Made by a program: the position numbers and the translations under genes. A model generated the notes under the pieces. That model saw only the letters and a list, made by a program, of their open reading frames with translations. It was not told the origin of the DNA and made no database searches. A DNA stretch of 64,000 bases, from NCBI GenBank assembly GCA_013912105.1, contig JACERY010000002.1:62001-126000 (forward strand). Direction: 5' to 3'. Of this stretch, positions 1-9,120 are shown piece by piece. Source of the stretch: Acidimicrobiales bacterium (lineage in GTDB: Bacteria; Actinomycetota; Acidimicrobiia; Acidimicrobiales; UBA8592). Within the stretch, counting starts at the first letter, position 1, and every line of letters begins with the position of its first letter.

Positions 1-1343
1 TCAGCCGCTTTCCCCAGACGTTCAAAAATATGGTGGATTGCTCCTGCTGATTGTGTAACTTTCTTTTTTCCTATGAGGTAGTACCAAAGTAAAGTTAGCA
101 CCGTAGCCCCGCAAACCAATAGGAGTGGGAAAGCCCCTAACTTAAAAATCAGATAAATGGATATAGCGATTCCAATAATTTGTGTGAATGGGTAAAGGGG
201 TGTTCGGAAACCAGGGGCATAGGAAGAAATCTTCGCGGACCGAAGAATGATCACGGCTAGATTCACTAACCCAAGTTTCACCAGAACAAAAGCACTCGCT
301 AGTTTCGCTATTGCTCCTGCCCCAAATGCGACAACAATAAATGCCATACCTGCTCCGGTTAGGATTATGCCCCATAACGGAGTACCAAACTTGGTCATTT
401 CCATGAATTTCGGACTCATCAGGCCATCTCTGCTCATAGCCATTGGATAGCGAGCCGCTGCGAGAATTCCTGCGTTAGCAGCCGATGCAAATGCAGCAAG
501 TGCAGCAGCGATAACGAAACCAGCACCAACTGCTGGCATAAACATCTCTGCAGCTGTATGGAGCGGCGCTTCGTCAATAATTAGATCATTTGCAGGGACT
601 GCTGCGACCGCCACTAGAACACCGATGGTATAAACGACTGTGCTAACTACTAATGAGATCATTACGCCAAGAGGAATATTGCGAGAAGGGTCCTCAACTT
701 CTTCAGCGATGCTAGCAACTTTTGTTAAACCACCGTAACTGACGAATACCAGGCCAATAGCAGCTATGAAACCACTTGAACCGCTGGTGAAGAATGGATC
801 GAGTTCTCCCATACCCGATGACGTTTCAGGGAGGCCTGTGATCATAAACCACCCCATAATTGCTAATAGGAAAGCGACCATACCCATTTGAATTGAAGCG
901 CTAGTTTTTGATCCGATAATATTCAGACCCGTGAAGAAGGCGATAAGACAGATAGCCGTTGGCTTTGCAGGCAAGTCAACAATTAGATTGAGGTAGGCAC
1001 TCATTCCAACAAGGGCGAACGCATCCTTCATAACAAGTGAGACCCACGTTGAGACACCGCTTAATGTTCCCCCTGCAGGTCCTAAAGCCCGAGCTAGAAA
1101 GTAGTACAAACCTCCAGCTCGTGGCATGGCGGTTGATAATTCTGAAACGCTGAGCATAGCTGGAACGGCAAGCAAGCCTGCGACTAGGTAAGCAATAACA
1201 GCAGAAGGACCTGCTTTATCTACTGCAAAACTAGGAAGAAAAAATAGGCCGGCGCTTATCGTGCCACCTGTACTCAGCACAAAAACATGTCTGAGGCCAA
1301 GAGACCTTTTCAGATCAGAGGCAGATGAGTCCTTATCGGGCAT
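1..1343 (-). CDS. APC-family amino acid permease (3' end runs off the window)
   Basis: Read by hand from the minus strand: MPDKDSSASDLKRSLGLRHVFVLSTGGTISAGLFFLPSFAVDKAGPSAVIAYLVAGLLAVPAMLSVSELSTAMPRAGGLYYFLARALGP... Repeated hydrophobic helices and a PRAGGxYxF-like APC signature. Absent from the ORF track because it has no stop inside the window. Confidence 0.85.
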   Translation of the reverse strand, partial: MPDKDSSASDLKRSLGLRHVFVLSTGGTISAGLFFLPSFAVDKAGPSAVIAYLVAGLLAVPAMLSVSELSTAMPRAGGLYYFLARALGPAGGTLSGVSTWVSLVMKDAFALVGMSAYLNLIVDLPAKPTAICLIAFFTGLNIIGSKTSASIQMGMVAFLLAIMGWFMITGLPETSSGMGELDPFFTSGSSGFIAAIGLVFVSYGGLTKVASIAEEVEDPSRNIPLGVMISLVVSTVVYTIGVLVAVAAVPANDLIIDEAPLHTAAEMFMPAVGAGFVIAAALAAFASAANAGILAAARYPMAMSRDGLMSPKFMEMTKFGTPLWGIILTGAGMAFIVVAFGAGAIAKLASAFVLVKLGLVNLAVIILRSAKISSYAPGFRTPLYPFTQIIGIAISIYLIFKLGAFPLLLVCGATVLTLLWYYLIGKKKVTQSAGAIHHIFERLGKAA

Positions 1344-1388
1344 GCCAAAGAATAGCAATTTCACAGCTCTAACTAAAGTTATAACGAA

Positions 1389-3125
1389 TTAATCCTCTGA
1401 TAGGAGCTCTAGAATTTGCCCGCCGAATCTGCTAATGATTGAAGGACTCAGACCTGAGATTAAAACAAGTTTTTCCATGGAATCAGGCATTTCTTCAATT
1501 AATTCCTCTAAAACAGCATCCGAAAGAATATTCTCAGGTGAAGTATCATTAACCCTTGCGATACTTGAACGAAGTTCTCTTAAGAGATTGAGCCTTTCCT
1601 CATACGAGAAATCTTCGGGTTCAATGAGATGACCTGCTCGCCATTGTGAGCGAAAATCTCGGATCTTTTTAGCTAATTCTTTCGGTGTTTGCGTAAGTGT
1701 AGGCTTCGGAGATTGGTTTAAGGCTGAGATTAATTCTTTAAGGAAAATAGATGGTTTTCTTTCCCTGTTACTGCCAAAGCGTCGGTTTCTAGACCATGAA
1801 AGATGAATTTCATCTTCAGCTCGGGTTAAAGCAACGTAGAGCAGGCGCCGTTCTTCGTCTCTTTCACTTTGACTAACGGCATGAGCGATTGGTACAAGCC
1901 CGTCTTCTAGACCGCTTATATGAACAACTTTCCACTCAAGACCCTTTGAGGCGTGAAAGGTTAAAATCTTTACAGCCTCGCTACTTCTGTCATTATTCGC
2001 ATCTTTGACTTCTGTTTCAATAGAGTAGGGGATTTCTTTCTCGTCCAAAGCACCAGTAATTACGGCAATCTGACTGTGAGTTCGAACTAGAACAGCCTGG
2101 TCACCCCATCGCATAGATTCTGAATTTTTTTGTAAAATTCTGTCAGCAATGTTTTTGGCTTCTATTAGTTCATTGTCGTGTGACTGAATAGTTGGCAGCG
2201 GGCCATTAGGTTTATTGGCAAATAGAGAAGCATCGCTAGCTAGAAGCAATGATGAGACCGAAAGAATTTCAGGTGTTGATCGAAAGTTTTGTCTAAGCCG
2301 GACTGTTTCGGCTTCAGGAAAGTAACCACTGAAATCATTTAGAAATGATGAGTCAGCTCCATTCCAAGAGTAAATAGCTTGATTGGGGTCGCCGACAACA
2401 CACAAAGAGCTATTAGCTCCAAGCCATGAGCGGAGAAGGGCAAACTGTAAAGGATTTACATCCTGAAACTCATCTACAAATAAATCTTGATATTTCCAAT
2501 GGCGCGCATCGGCATATTGCGTGTCTTCAGTAAGAAACTTTATTGCTTGTTCTAAGATGTCATCAAAATCCAGCAAATTTCTTTGTTTCTTTAATTCAAC
2601 GAATTTTCGATAATGTTCACTGATAGATGAGTGATGTACCAAGCTTCGGCGGCCAGATTTTTCGGCGACCTCCTGATAGTTGTTAGGCGAAACCCTTTGT
2701 GCGGTACACCAGTTAATTTCATTAAAGATAAAAGTGCGTTCAGTAGGGCTCAGACTGTTAGGAATAATTTCAAAAAGAAATTTCTCTCTGTTGGAGAGCA
2801 AGGTCGGTTCAGAATTAATGCGTAAATCCTTCCACCTAGCTTGGAGCTGAGCGAGAGCAATCGCATGGAACGTACCTACAGTCACAAAGTTTCCTAACCC
2901 CAGTTTCATGAGGCGTGATTGAAGTTCCACCGCTGCTCTCTTGTTAAAGGTCAGGCATAAGCTGTGCTGAGGGTCAATTCGAAGCGCTCTTGTTTGATAA
3001 GCAATTCGATTAGTTAGAACTCTAGTTTTTCCTGTGCCTGCTCCAGCTAAAATCCGTAACTCTTTTGCATGCATTCGGACAGCTGTGAATTGGTCTTCAG
3101 TTAATTTTTTTTCAACTTCTTCCAC
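1389..3125 (-). CDS. UvrD/Rep-type (UvrD2-like) superfamily 1 DNA helicase
   Basis: Motifs GAGTGKT, DEFQDVNPLQ, GDPNQAIYSWNGAD, RLRQNFRST, TFHASKGLEW, LLYVALTRAEDEI; short HRDC-like C-terminus. Confidence 0.92.
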   Translation of the reverse strand: MEEVEKKLTEDQFTAVRMHAKELRILAGAGTGKTRVLTNRIAYQTRALRIDPQHSLCLTFNKRAAVELQSRLMKLGLGNFVTVGTFHAIALAQLQARWKDLRINSEPTLLSNREKFLFEIIPNSLSPTERTFIFNEINWCTAQRVSPNNYQEVAEKSGRRSLVHHSSISEHYRKFVELKKQRNLLDFDDILEQAIKFLTEDTQYADARHWKYQDLFVDEFQDVNPLQFALLRSWLGANSSLCVVGDPNQAIYSWNGADSSFLNDFSGYFPEAETVRLRQNFRSTPEILSVSSLLLASDASLFANKPNGPLPTIQSHDNELIEAKNIADRILQKNSESMRWGDQAVLVRTHSQIAVITGALDEKEIPYSIETEVKDANNDRSSEAVKILTFHASKGLEWKVVHISGLEDGLVPIAHAVSQSERDEERRLLYVALTRAEDEIHLSWSRNRRFGSNRERKPSIFLKELISALNQSPKPTLTQTPKELAKKIRDFRSQWRAGHLIEPEDFSYEERLNLLRELRSSIARVNDTSPENILSDAVLEELIEEMPDSMEKLVLISGLSPSIISRFGGQILELLSED

Positions 3126-3217
3126 GGAGTGAGGTTACCCTTAATAGCCACAATCCATCCACAAAACATTCATACTGCTATATCCAGTACCTAAAATAAT
3201 AAGCTAGCTTTAAATTT

Positions 3218-3706
3218 ATGGCCTTCCCAGAGAAACTTCTGAATGGAAATGAAAATGTAATTCTCGACCTCCGCCCACATTGGGGAGGCATCGTGAAACC
3301 TGCTGCGACGTTATTGGGCGTTTGCGCTATTTGGTTGTGGGTAGCACTCACAACTGACGTTAGGGCCTTTGAAATAATAATGGGAGTATTAGTTTGCTAC
3401 GTTTTTATCAAATCTCTAAAGACTTATTTGCATTGGATTAATGAGGCTTTCATATTAACTTCGGAAAGAGTCATCCATAGGAGAGGTGTTTTTCAAAAGA
3501 ATACTTTTGAGATCCCTCTTCAACGTATTAATACGGTCACTGTGCGACAAAGCTGGGTTGAGCGTATTCTAACAACTGGGAAAATTCATATTGAATATTC
3601 AGGCGATCAAGTAAATAGAGAATTCAAGCAATTCCCGCAGCCATTATTGATTCAAAAAGAAATAAACAACGTTATAGATAAAATCAAAAAAAACGGAATG
3701 GATTAA
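3218..3706 (+). CDS. PH-domain (bPH2/YdbT-like) membrane protein
   Basis: Two N-terminal hydrophobic segments followed by WINEAFILTSERVIHRRGVFQKNTFEIPLQRINTVTVRQSWVERILTTGKIHIEYSG, typical of bacterial PH domains. Confidence 0.8.
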   Translation: MAFPEKLLNGNENVILDLRPHWGGIVKPAATLLGVCAIWLWVALTTDVRAFEIIMGVLVCYVFIKSLKTYLHWINEAFILTSERVIHRRGVFQKNTFEIPLQRINTVTVRQSWVERILTTGKIHIEYSGDQVNREFKQFPQPLLIQKEINNVIDKIKKNGMD

Positions 3707-3765
3707 TTCACAGTTGGCTTGAGAAAAGTAGCACAATCAAAAGGGTAACTGAAAAGGAGAAAGCT

Positions 3766-4905
3766 ATGGGTCCATTGGACGGTAAACAGATAATTGAAAT
3801 TGCTGGTATTGGGCCAGGGCCATTTTGCGCCATGGTTTTGGCAGACCTAGGTGCGGAGGTAATTAGGGTTGATAGGGCATCTGCCGTGCCAGATGAGTTT
3901 CCTGATGGGCCTAGCATGGACTTGCTCAATCGTGGGCGTGATTCAATAGCAGTCGACTTAAAGAAAGAAGAGGGGGTTGAAACAGTCTTAAGGCTCGTTG
4001 AGAACGCAGACGCTCTAATTGAGGGTTTCCGGCCCGGCGTCGCTGAACGTTTAGGAATAGGGCCTGAGAAATGCCTTAATAGAAATCCTAAATTAATTTA
4101 TGGGCGAATGACAGGCTGGGGACAATATGGTAGCTATTCCCAGATGGCTGGGCATGATATAAATTACATAGCATTATCAGGAGTTCTAGGGCTTATAGGT
4201 CGTGAGGACGAAAGCCCTGTGCCCCCAGTAAACCTAATTGGTGATTTTGGCGGAGGTGGAATGCTTCTGGCGCTTGGTATCTGTGCTGCGCTGGTTGAAA
4301 CTGCCGAAAGCGGGAAAGGTCAAGTTGTTGATGCTGCTATGACAGATGGGTCAGCTTTATTAGCGACAATGGTTCATTCTTTCGCAGCCATGGGAATATG
4401 GGGGAAACGAGGCACTAATATGCTGGACACAGGTGCCCCGTTCTACGATGTATACGAATGTGCTGATGGGGAATACATATCATTGGGGTCAATTGAACCT
4501 CAATTCTATTCAGAATTAATGCGGATTACCGGACTGGAGAATGAAGATATGCCGAGCCAAATGGATCGTACTAATTGGGGGCAAGCAAAGAAAAGAATAA
4601 AAGAGAAAATCCGTTCAAAGAGCAGAGAAGAATGGGTCCAATTGATGGAAGGTAGTGATGTATGCTTTGCTCCAGTTCTTTCTATCGATGAAGCTATTCA
4701 GCATCCTCATAATAGGGAGCGAGAAACATTTGTAGAAATTTCTGGAGTAATGCAGCCAGCTCCGGCTCCGCGATTCAGTAGAACTCCAAGTGAGATCTCA
4801 TCTCCGCCTCCACATCCTGGTCAACAGACAGATCAAATCTTGTCACAACAAGGGTTTTCTAAAGAAGAAATTGATTCTCTTAAAGAAAACAAAGTTGTTA
4901 AGTGA
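3766..4905 (+). CDS. CaiB/BaiF family CoA-transferase (alpha-methylacyl-CoA racemase-like)
   Basis: MGPLDGKQIIEIAGIGPGPFCAMVLADLGAEVIRVDR..., GRDSIAVDLKKEEG, LIEGFRPGVAERLGIGPE, MTGWGQYG. Confidence 0.92.
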   Translation: MGPLDGKQIIEIAGIGPGPFCAMVLADLGAEVIRVDRASAVPDEFPDGPSMDLLNRGRDSIAVDLKKEEGVETVLRLVENADALIEGFRPGVAERLGIGPEKCLNRNPKLIYGRMTGWGQYGSYSQMAGHDINYIALSGVLGLIGREDESPVPPVNLIGDFGGGGMLLALGICAALVETAESGKGQVVDAAMTDGSALLATMVHSFAAMGIWGKRGTNMLDTGAPFYDVYECADGEYISLGSIEPQFYSELMRITGLENEDMPSQMDRTNWGQAKKRIKEKIRSKSREEWVQLMEGSDVCFAPVLSIDEAIQHPHNRERETFVEISGVMQPAPAPRFSRTPSEISSPPPHPGQQTDQILSQQGFSKEEIDSLKENKVVK

Positions 4906-4989
4906 AGTTTGACACGAAGATCTCACTAATTTATCTATAGGATTTTGCTTGATTCATCATGGAAGCACGTTTCCTGCAATGATGAATAT

Positions 4990-5307
4990 ATGACAGTAAT
5001 TAAGATTAATGCAATAACGGTCCCGCAAGAACTAGGAGAAGAGGTAGCGAAACGTTTTGCTGCAAAGGTCGCATCTGTTGATGATGCGGAAGGTTTTGAA
5101 GGATTTGAGCTTTTGAAACCAGAGGATGGCAGGAAGCAATGGCTCGTAGTTACTAGATGGGCTGATGATGCTTCATTTGAAAAGTGGCGTGAGTCCGGTC
5201 AAGCTGCTCATGCTCATCGCCCAGCAGAAGGGGAAAGCGAAAAGCCTTTGGGTTTATCTGCGGAACTTTGGCATTACAGCATCCCAGTAGTATCGAAAGG
5301 TCAATAA
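4990..5307 (+). CDS. Antibiotic-biosynthesis-monooxygenase fold protein, MhuD/IsdG-like heme-degrading candidate
   Basis: MTVIKINAITVPQELGEEVAKRFAAKVASVDDAEGFEGFELLKPEDGRKQWLVVTRWADDASFEKWRES resembles mycobacterial MhuD. Start moved from 4945 to the internal ATG. Confidence 0.75.
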   Translation: MTVIKINAITVPQELGEEVAKRFAAKVASVDDAEGFEGFELLKPEDGRKQWLVVTRWADDASFEKWRESGQAAHAHRPAEGESEKPLGLSAELWHYSIPVVSKGQ

Positions 5308-5313
5308 AAGGTT

Positions 5314-5685
5314 TTGTTTGGAACGACATTACGAGATGCGCACACAGTATTTGCTTTTGTCTTGATCTCTTCAAATGCTGTGGTAGGGGTTTGGGGGATT
5401 CTCTTAGATAAGCAAATAGTTCGAAACCCAAAACCTTTCTGGTTCGCCGCAATAGTCGCCCAGTCATTTATCTTTGTACAGGCGATTTTGGGTGTAGCTA
5501 TTCAAGCTTCAGATGATTTAGAGCCTAGAGATTTCCATTATCTATACGGATTTTCAATGATCGTCGCTGTTGCTTTGCTTTATGGTTATAGAACACCGAT
5601 AGGTAAACACCAATTTCTCTTGTATGGACTAGGGAGCATCTTTATCATGGGGTTGGGTATTAGGGCACTGTTTCTAGGCAACTGA
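5314..5685 (+). CDS. Small multi-pass membrane protein, function unknown
   Basis: About four hydrophobic segments; TTG start 7 nt after the MhuD-like stop, so co-transcription is likely. Confidence 0.6.
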   Translation: MFGTTLRDAHTVFAFVLISSNAVVGVWGILLDKQIVRNPKPFWFAAIVAQSFIFVQAILGVAIQASDDLEPRDFHYLYGFSMIVAVALLYGYRTPIGKHQFLLYGLGSIFIMGLGIRALFLGN

Positions 5686-5738
5686 GTCAAAAGAACCAAA
5701 ACCACATAATTGGGCAATTCAAATGGCAGAATTAGGTC

Positions 5739-6752
5739 ATGGGTAATCTCATATTAGTTACTGGAGGGGCAGGGTATTTAGGGAGTCATACGGTTCTTTC
5801 TCTTCTCGAGTCCGGTAAAGACGTCGTGGTTATAGATAATTTCTCCAATTCTTCGCCCAAATCTATAGATGGGATTGAACGTATCTGCGGAAGGCGACCC
5901 ATTGTCATAGATGCTGATGTACGTGACTCCTTAACCCTTTCTGAAGTATTTAACCATCATGATATAGAAGCCGTATTTCATTTTGCTGGCCTTAAATCTG
6001 TCGAAGAATCAATGTATGAGCCCGAAGTTTACTACGAGGAAAATATTGGTTCTGTCCTTAATCTTCTTGAAGAGATGAGAAATGCTGAAGTGAGGAAGCT
6101 TATTTTTTCATCTTCAGCGACTGTTTATGATCCTCACGGAAGTAATCCTTATTCAGAAGATTCACCAATTGGACCGACCAACCCATATGGGAAAACAAAG
6201 TTTCTTATTGAACGAACTCTTAAAGAAATAGCAAATATTAGTCCTCAATGGAGTATTGGGTTGCTCAGATACTTCAATCCAGTTGGGGCTCATCCCTCAG
6301 GGCATATAGGAGAATCCCCTTCTGGGGAAGCTAACAACTTAATGCCGCTTCTTATGCAAGTGGGAGTAGGTAAATCGGAAAAACTTTTTATTTTTGGCGA
6401 TGACTACAATACGCCAGATGGGACTTGTGTTAGGGACTTTATCCATGTAGTAGATCTTGCGCGCGGTCATATAGCTGCCTTACGTTTTCTTGAAAATACC
6501 AGTGGAGTTCATACATGGAATTTGGGGACTGGAACTGGAACATCTGTGCTTGAATTAATTCACCATGCAGAACTAGCAACTGGAACTATCCTCCCCACAG
6601 AAATTGTTTCTCGAAGGTCAGGAGATTCACCAATAGCACTAGCCAACCCATCGAAAGCATTTGATGACTTAGGCTGGCGTCCAGAGTACACACTAGAGAA
6701 CATGTGTGTTGATCATTGGAATTGGCAAAGGCTGCATCCCGATGGGTACTAG
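5739..6752 (+). CDS. galE: UDP-glucose 4-epimerase
   Basis: NAD-binding GGAGYLGSHTV, YxxxK (NPYGKTKFLIE), RYFNPVGAHPSGHIGE, VRDFIHVVDLARGH. Confidence 0.95.
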   Translation: MGNLILVTGGAGYLGSHTVLSLLESGKDVVVIDNFSNSSPKSIDGIERICGRRPIVIDADVRDSLTLSEVFNHHDIEAVFHFAGLKSVEESMYEPEVYYEENIGSVLNLLEEMRNAEVRKLIFSSSATVYDPHGSNPYSEDSPIGPTNPYGKTKFLIERTLKEIANISPQWSIGLLRYFNPVGAHPSGHIGESPSGEANNLMPLLMQVGVGKSEKLFIFGDDYNTPDGTCVRDFIHVVDLARGHIAALRFLENTSGVHTWNLGTGTGTSVLELIHHAELATGTILPTEIVSRRSGDSPIALANPSKAFDDLGWRPEYTLENMCVDHWNWQRLHPDGY

Positions 6753-8047
6753 TATCCCAAAACTCTTTCAAGGTAGTCATTTGAGAAATGGCTATCAGGG
6801 TCCAGACGCTTTCGTATTAAAGCAAATTTCTCCCATTCTGGGTAGAGAGTCATCAATTCTCTACTAGACAAAGTATGTAATTTCCCCCAATGAGGTCGTC
6901 CTTCATAGTCGCGCATTAGATTTTCAATCTGTGAAAAAAATGAACTGTGGTCAGCGCCCTTGTAGACGTGTACGGCTATATATCCGGTATTCCTTCCAAA
7001 GGCAGGTGAAAGGGGGATATCATCTGGCCCTAAAGAACGAACCTCAATTGGAAAAGTAATGGGTGTTGAAAGATTCTCTATTATCTTTTGCACCTTCTTA
7101 AAAACTTCAAGCAGGCACTCCCTAGGAATCGCATATTCCATTTCCAGAAATTTTACTCGTCTTTTAGAGCAGAATACCCTGTAGCTTCTGTCAATTTGAA
7201 TACGAGAATCTCCTACTTTCAGAGCCTTATTTAAAATACCAGGAACATGGCTTGGGAAGTATCTCCAGTACTTATTGAGGAAGCCGAAACTGGCATTTCT
7301 AAGGATCTCATCATTAAGGAATCTTTGAATATTTCCATTTCGGGTGGGTAGATCTGTTGTTCTATTGTTAATTTTTAGCTCAGCGATCTCAGTGTGGGGG
7401 TACCAGAAGAACTCAACAAAATCTGATTGACTATCCTCATATTCAAATCTTTCTAAAACAGAACTCAATGAGTCAGTCAACTCTATGCTTTCAAGATTAA
7501 AAGATTCTATACATTGTAAAGTAACAGAGATAATTATTCCGAGAGCCCCAAGGCTAACTCGTGCTGACTCAAGAATCTCAGGGTTATGTGATTTTGAAAC
7601 TTCGATAATTGCTCCATCACCTGTAGCGATACGGATACCTACTACTGCAGCACTAATTGAGGAAAAATTCTTACCAGTGCCGTGAGTTCCTGTAGATATC
7701 GCTCCAGCTAAGGTCTGTGAATCTATGTCACCAAGGTTCGGCAAGGCTAATCCATGCTTATCTAACTCGATATTCAAGGCGCTAAGTGTTATTCCACCTC
7801 CCGCTGTCACCTGAAGTCGGTCAGAATTGACATCGACAACTTTAGAAAAGTGATCCAGTGAGATGAGTAGTCCATCTGTTACGCAGATTGAATTGAAACT
7901 ATGGCTAGAACCCACTGGGCGGATTTTCCATCGGTTTGCAACGCCTTTTCCTATTAACGAGGTGATCTCATCCTCAGATTTTGGGACAAAGATTCCTTCA
8001 GTTGTTGCTGTCTGGTTGCCTGTCCAGTTTTTCCATTTTTTCTTCAA
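6749..8047 (-). CDS. FAD-linked sugar-1,4-lactone oxidase (D-arabinono/L-gulono-lactone oxidase-like)
   Basis: NWTGNQTATTEGIFVPKSEDEI, RPVGSSHSFN, GTHGTGKNFSSISAAVVG, C-terminal RPHWGKLHTL, typical of the ALO/GULO family. Confidence 0.9.
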   Translation of the reverse strand: MKKKWKNWTGNQTATTEGIFVPKSEDEITSLIGKGVANRWKIRPVGSSHSFNSICVTDGLLISLDHFSKVVDVNSDRLQVTAGGGITLSALNIELDKHGLALPNLGDIDSQTLAGAISTGTHGTGKNFSSISAAVVGIRIATGDGAIIEVSKSHNPEILESARVSLGALGIIISVTLQCIESFNLESIELTDSLSSVLERFEYEDSQSDFVEFFWYPHTEIAELKINNRTTDLPTRNGNIQRFLNDEILRNASFGFLNKYWRYFPSHVPGILNKALKVGDSRIQIDRSYRVFCSKRRVKFLEMEYAIPRECLLEVFKKVQKIIENLSTPITFPIEVRSLGPDDIPLSPAFGRNTGYIAVHVYKGADHSSFFSQIENLMRDYEGRPHWGKLHTLSSRELMTLYPEWEKFALIRKRLDPDSHFSNDYLERVLGY

Positions 8048-8084
8048 TTTACCCCTAATTGCTAGAACTGTTAAAAGAAGAGAC

Positions 8085-9101
8085 CTACCAGTCTCGTAGA
8101 TCTATTGGCCATTCATCAATAATGTATTCACCGTCCATGCATAAAATTCGTGGATGTTTCGCAATAGTCGGATCAACATGAGAAGGTTTCATCATAACCA
8201 CGTCGCCAATTTCCAAAGCGGTCTTTTCATTCCCTTCAGGAGGGAAAAGCGTTGAATGCTCATCCGAACAAAGGGCAACAATACTTCCCTCAACTTTTGG
8301 CTTTCCATAGTCCATTCCAATTGCCTTTACACCCGCATTAGTTACAGCCCACTTTCTATCATGTTCTATAGAAATAACATTGGAAACGACTGAAAGGCAT
8401 TCTCTAAAAGGTAACTCAATTTGAGCATATCGAGTATCCATGAACAGGTAAGAACCTGCTTGGATTTCAGTAGCGAATTTATTGATATCAAAGGTGCCAG
8501 TTCCGCCTGCTGAGATGACATCCCCCCCAACTATTGAATGCGCTTGGCTAAGAATTTCCATGGCTTTATTTACTTCCATTGATCGTTCTTGCTTATCAGC
8601 GGTGAACATTAGGTGCCCTTCGTAGCCCATCACTCCGCGAATCCCTAGACGATGTCTTTTGGCCAGCGTAGCTAAATCTTCCACTTCTGAAAGGCTGCAA
8701 CCACAGCGAGGGAGGCCGACATTGACATCTATCAGAACTTCTTTAATTCCTGCTTCCGCAGCTACTTTGACAGTGGCTTCAGAATCCACCGCAACAGTTA
8801 CCCTTGCTCCACTCTCTACTAGTGAACCCAATCTTGAGGCGTCGAGAGTTTCGTTTGCAAGAAGAAGATCGCTTTTGTGTCCAGCCTCTATCATTCCTTC
8901 TATTTCCCGAATAGTTGCACAACAAAAAGACGAATGACCGTTTTCTTCTAGCACGCTTGCAATTGCAGTTGATTTAAAGGCTTTGACATGAGGTCGAAGC
9001 GAAGACCCAGGCCGTTCCGCTGTCATGGTTTCCATATTGTAATGAAAAGATGCAAGGTCAACAGCTAACGCTGGAGTTTCAATATCTTGTAATCGTCGCA
9101 C
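8085..9101 (-). CDS. D-threonine aldolase / D-serine dehydratase-like PLP enzyme (alanine racemase fold)
   Basis: MRRLQDIETPALAVDLASFHYNMETM...LRPHVKAFKSTAIA (PLP Lys), C-terminal metal-site region PSHVDPTIAKHPRILCMDGEYI. Confidence 0.85.
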   Translation of the reverse strand: MRRLQDIETPALAVDLASFHYNMETMTAERPGSSLRPHVKAFKSTAIASVLEENGHSSFCCATIREIEGMIEAGHKSDLLLANETLDASRLGSLVESGARVTVAVDSEATVKVAAEAGIKEVLIDVNVGLPRCGCSLSEVEDLATLAKRHRLGIRGVMGYEGHLMFTADKQERSMEVNKAMEILSQAHSIVGGDVISAGGTGTFDINKFATEIQAGSYLFMDTRYAQIELPFRECLSVVSNVISIEHDRKWAVTNAGVKAIGMDYGKPKVEGSIVALCSDEHSTLFPPEGNEKTALEIGDVVMMKPSHVDPTIAKHPRILCMDGEYIIDEWPIDLRDW

Positions 9102-9120
9102 GAAGAGACATTACATAAGA

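Noticed and set aside
142-450. Small ORFs 142..375 (-) and 247..450 (+)
   Set aside because: Both are out of frame with the APC permease that occupies 1-1343 on the minus strand; low-complexity shadow ORFs.
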